Shown: positions 31,215-33,965 of the stretch, in pieces | How positions within the stretch are numbered: the stretch's first letter is position 1 | Layout of the letters: every line of letters starts with the position of its first letter | NCBI GenBank assembly: GCA_000320545.1 | Contig: ADNK01001953.1 | Location: 110,001-143,965 of the forward strand | From: Bigelowiella natans CCMP2755 | Lineage: Eukaryota > Cercozoa > Chlorarachniophyceae | Direction: 5' to 3' | Length of the DNA: 33,965 nt | Notes under the pieces: model-generated | The model's input: only the letters and a program-made list of their open reading frames with translations | Databases searched by the model: none | Told to the model about the DNA's origin: nothing | Made by a program: the position numbers and the translations under genes

Positions 31215-33965
31215 ATGTCACAGCAGCTAGAAGAACAGCAGGACTTTGGCTCGCAGGCCGTGCAAGGGCACGAGCAGAAACAGGAAAGGAAGGGCGATAC
31301 GGACGCTAAGGAAGGAGGAGGAACACCTCCACAGGCACCGCCGGGACCAGCACCCGGGATTAAGAAAGCAGATGCAGCAGCAGAGGCACTGGAGAACTTC
31401 TACGAGGCGGACGACGAGGACGTGGCCGCCGAAAGCAAGAAGGTCGTAATGGCATTACGAGCCTTGCGACCCAGGGCGAGCAACTACGCCAAACTGAAAG
31501 TATCGATAGAATACAAGTATCAGACACATGATGTTTGGGCAGCTATCATGCAGGACATCATGGATTACGAAGCAGACTTACCTCCAGAGTGGGCAGCTTT
31601 GTTTAGGAACGACGGGGGTCTGGGCGCCTCGCGGGGGACGACCCAGAGCACCGTCAAGCAGCAGCAGCCGGTACAGCGGAACACCCAGTTCATGTCTGTT
31701 AAAACAGCACCGGTTATGATAACGAAATACAACGGGAAAAGAGGTGAGGCAAGGAGGTGGTGGAAGAACGCTAGGAGTATACTCTGCGACTTTACCCCTA
31801 ACCCCACCGAAAACGACAAGCTCAAATGGCTAGCTATAATAAAGCAAGCCATGGACCTTTACGAGACAGGCAGGACCCGGATCAGGCAGCTAGAGAAAAT
31901 ACACACTACAGTTAGTGGGCTACGAGACGTTGAGGCGATAATGAAGGCTTTTGTAAATGAACAGGATGCTAACTCCCTACCCCAGGCTATTAGAAAATAC
32001 AGAGCAATGATGCAGCATGAGAGAGAACCTGTTAGAGACTTTGCCACGCGCTTCCAGGATATGATCGACGAACTACATGATTTTAATTACAACACAGGTG
32101 ATGATCAGGCAAGGTTTGAAGAGTTCAAGTTAAAGATAAAGGAATCCACTTACGTTACGGAGAAAGGCTACACCACGATGGAGGCAGCAGTGCAGGCTAT
32201 ATCCCTACGCGAGCAGGAGCAGGACCGCAAGTTTACCAGCCCTAAGGTACCTGGCATAGGAAACATTAACGCTATTAAGCCGCAGCGAGACTGGTACAAG
32301 GACAGGGAAGGTAACCGACGTTGCGGATACTGCTCACGTAAAGGGAAACACACCGCTAAAGACTGCAGAGACAGGAAAGAAGGACGACCCAGGATGACGA
32401 TCAGGCAGCTCAACGAACACTACGAGAAGTTAAAGAGAAAGAAAGGCAGAGGACAAGGATATAACAACAGCAAATGGCAAGGCAGCAACAACGGGAAGAA
32501 CAATAAATATAAGAACAAAAAGCAGAACAGTATCAATGCTATACAGCAGCAGATAAACGGAATATTAGATCACCTTAAGCAGGCGCCGACGAAGACAGCA
32601 GTACCAGCAACGCAGGACCAAGACAAGCCCATGACCCTAGACGACATAAAGAACTTAGGAGTATGCAACATTAATGACGAAGACGCTAACAGGACTATCA
32701 AAGTTGCTATGACCAAGGTTAAAGTTAAAGACAGCTACGGAGACTACAAGAAACTACCTGCCCTTTGGGATAGTGGCAGCATGCCGAAGTCCTTCATAAG
32801 CCTAAGCACAGTAAGAAGGTTAGGACTATTGGATCAAGTGACTAAGAAAGAACGTAAATATGCTCAAGCAGACGGAAGCTCTTCCATGAAGACCGTCGGT
32901 GAGCTAATGCTAAAGCTACAGATACCTGGCAGCGACGCGGAGACCCAAATCAAGACCCGAGTAGCCATGACTTTATCCATGGAACTACTCCTCGGACAGG
33001 ATGCCCTAGAAAAATTAGGGGGGATCATATCATTCTACAATCACAAGATATACTTTGCTAAGTTGCCAAAGAAGTCAGGCAGGACCATCAGCCAGAACAT
33101 GATACGGCTTGACGAGTGGACCTCTGAGTCAAGCGTTAATGCGTTAGAGTTTATGGACCTAGCGGACAACAAGCTACCTACACCTACCGAGCTACGGAAG
33201 AAGAACCCCGGCAAGACCATCCGACAGATAACGGAGCTACTGGACAAGACCCCCCCAGCTGATGATTGGGATATCGACAAAGGCAAAAAGTACATTAATA
33301 AAATATTAAACGAGAAGTACTCTGACATCACCAAGCCGACGACGAAGCCCTCCAGCAAGCTTACCCCAGTAAAGATCGAGCTAAAGAAGGGATACGAAGA
33401 GTGCATCATCAATGACCCAGAACATAGGCGACCGGAAGCGGACTGGGAAAAGATAGAGTGGCAGATCAATGAATGGGCAAAGGAAGGGAAGATAGAGCCA
33501 AGCAACTCACCATGGAACGTGAGACATGTGCTAGCTAAGAAACCTACTTACCCTTTCTTCCGCCTGGCGCACAACTTCATCCGCCACAACCGAGTAATAA
33601 AGAGGATCCAGACACCTACACCAAGGATAGATGACGTTATTGAACACGTCATAGGATACAAATACTACTCTTCCCTAGATAAAAATGAATCATACATGCA
33701 GACACCCATCCACAAAACCTCCCGCCCCATTACCGCGTTCTCCAGCAGGCACAGGAAGTGGCACTTCGTCGTATTCCCTTACGGCCTAAGCATATCAGGG
33801 GATGCGTTCAGTAGTCAGAACTACAGGGCATACACACATGATGGGATGGCGTCTGTGTTGTGGGTGTTTGTGTTTGTGTATGTGGATGATGACATAATAT
33901 GTACCAACACAGTCGTCGCTCAGATCTTCCTCCTGGAAAATATATTTATTAGGTTTGCACACTTC
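31215..33965 (+). mobile_element. Ty3/gypsy-type LTR retrotransposon gag-pol, 5' part, open to window end
   Basis: One frame of 917 codons runs from ATG 31215 to the window edge with no stop, so gag and pol are fused. Residues 1 to about 110 are Gln, Ala and acid rich. A capsid-like retrotransposon gag region lies at about 150-310 (RDFATRFQDMIDELHDF). The zinc knuckle is C370-x2-C373-x5-H379-x4-C384, one residue longer than the standard CCHC. The aspartic protease shows ALWDSGS (D519) and LLLGQDALEKLGGI. Reverse transcriptase begins with a divergent SPWNVRHVLAKK, then YYSSLDKNES (D822) and YVDDD (889-893), giving all three catalytic Asp positions. RNase H and integrase would lie to the right. 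Base composition is richer in G+C and lacks microsatellites, unlike the host genes. The intact frame suggests recent insertion. Confidence 0.92.

Noticed and set aside
33041-33505. 154-codon minus-strand frame opposite the retroelement pol
   Set aside because: It is the antisense shadow of the open gag-pol frame and has no recognisable motif.
1-33965. tRNA, rRNA or other known RNA genes
   Set aside because: I saw no cloverleaf with conserved tRNA boxes and no rRNA-like stretch. Faint candidates could not be excluded without a covariance search.

Overview
The window is nuclear DNA of a eukaryote. Most genes are cut by short GT-AG introns, and the introns and spacers are packed with di- and trinucleotide microsatellites. 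By walking splice sites and phases I could rebuild six multi-exon genes; two more genes have no introns. The best clue to the lineage is a DUF1499-type protein at 21474-24168 (-). Its start reads as a secretory signal, then a plastid-type transit stretch, then a twin-arginine signal. This is the layout of a thylakoid-lumen protein in algae with complex plastids, so I infer a photosynthetic protist, possibly of the red-plastid lineage (stramenopile or haptophyte type). The species cannot be named from sequence alone.

Layout: (1) 295-1326 (+), 3' part of a class-3 lipase. (2) 2008-2631 (-), intronless NDUFS8, the complex I TYKY subunit. (3) 3270-8748 (+), an 18-exon, about 409-residue membrane protein that I do not recognise. 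(4) 9889-11852 (+), a 9-exon hotdog-fold acyl-CoA thioesterase. (5) 11868-13740, a repeat island with AT repeats, copies of a dispersed repeat family and a 480-bp element with terminal inverted repeats. (6) 14055-18225 (-), guanine deaminase, at least 17 exons, whose central active-site segment is missing. (7) 19085-19837 (+), an intronless Mpv17/PMP22-family protein. (8) 19838-21473, a second repeat island sharing families with the first. (9) 21474-24168 (-), the DUF1499 protein. (10) 24615-30369 (+), a 19-exon spinster-like major facilitator transporter. (11) 30370-30835, a spacer rich in GCATGC and CTAG words. (12) 30836-33965, the 5' part of a Ty3/gypsy-type retrotransposon: a leader or LTR with a run of perfect hairpins, then one uninterrupted gag-pol frame that leaves the window still open.

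The genes do not form a pathway. They are ordinary housekeeping functions (lipid hydrolysis, respiration, acyl-CoA turnover, purine salvage, organelle membrane, plastid lumen, transport) separated by repeat islands. The points most worth a second look are the guanine deaminase gap, the inverted-repeat element and its 39-bp relative, the dispersed repeat family, the hairpin series and odd zinc knuckle of the retroelement, and the unrecognised membrane protein.
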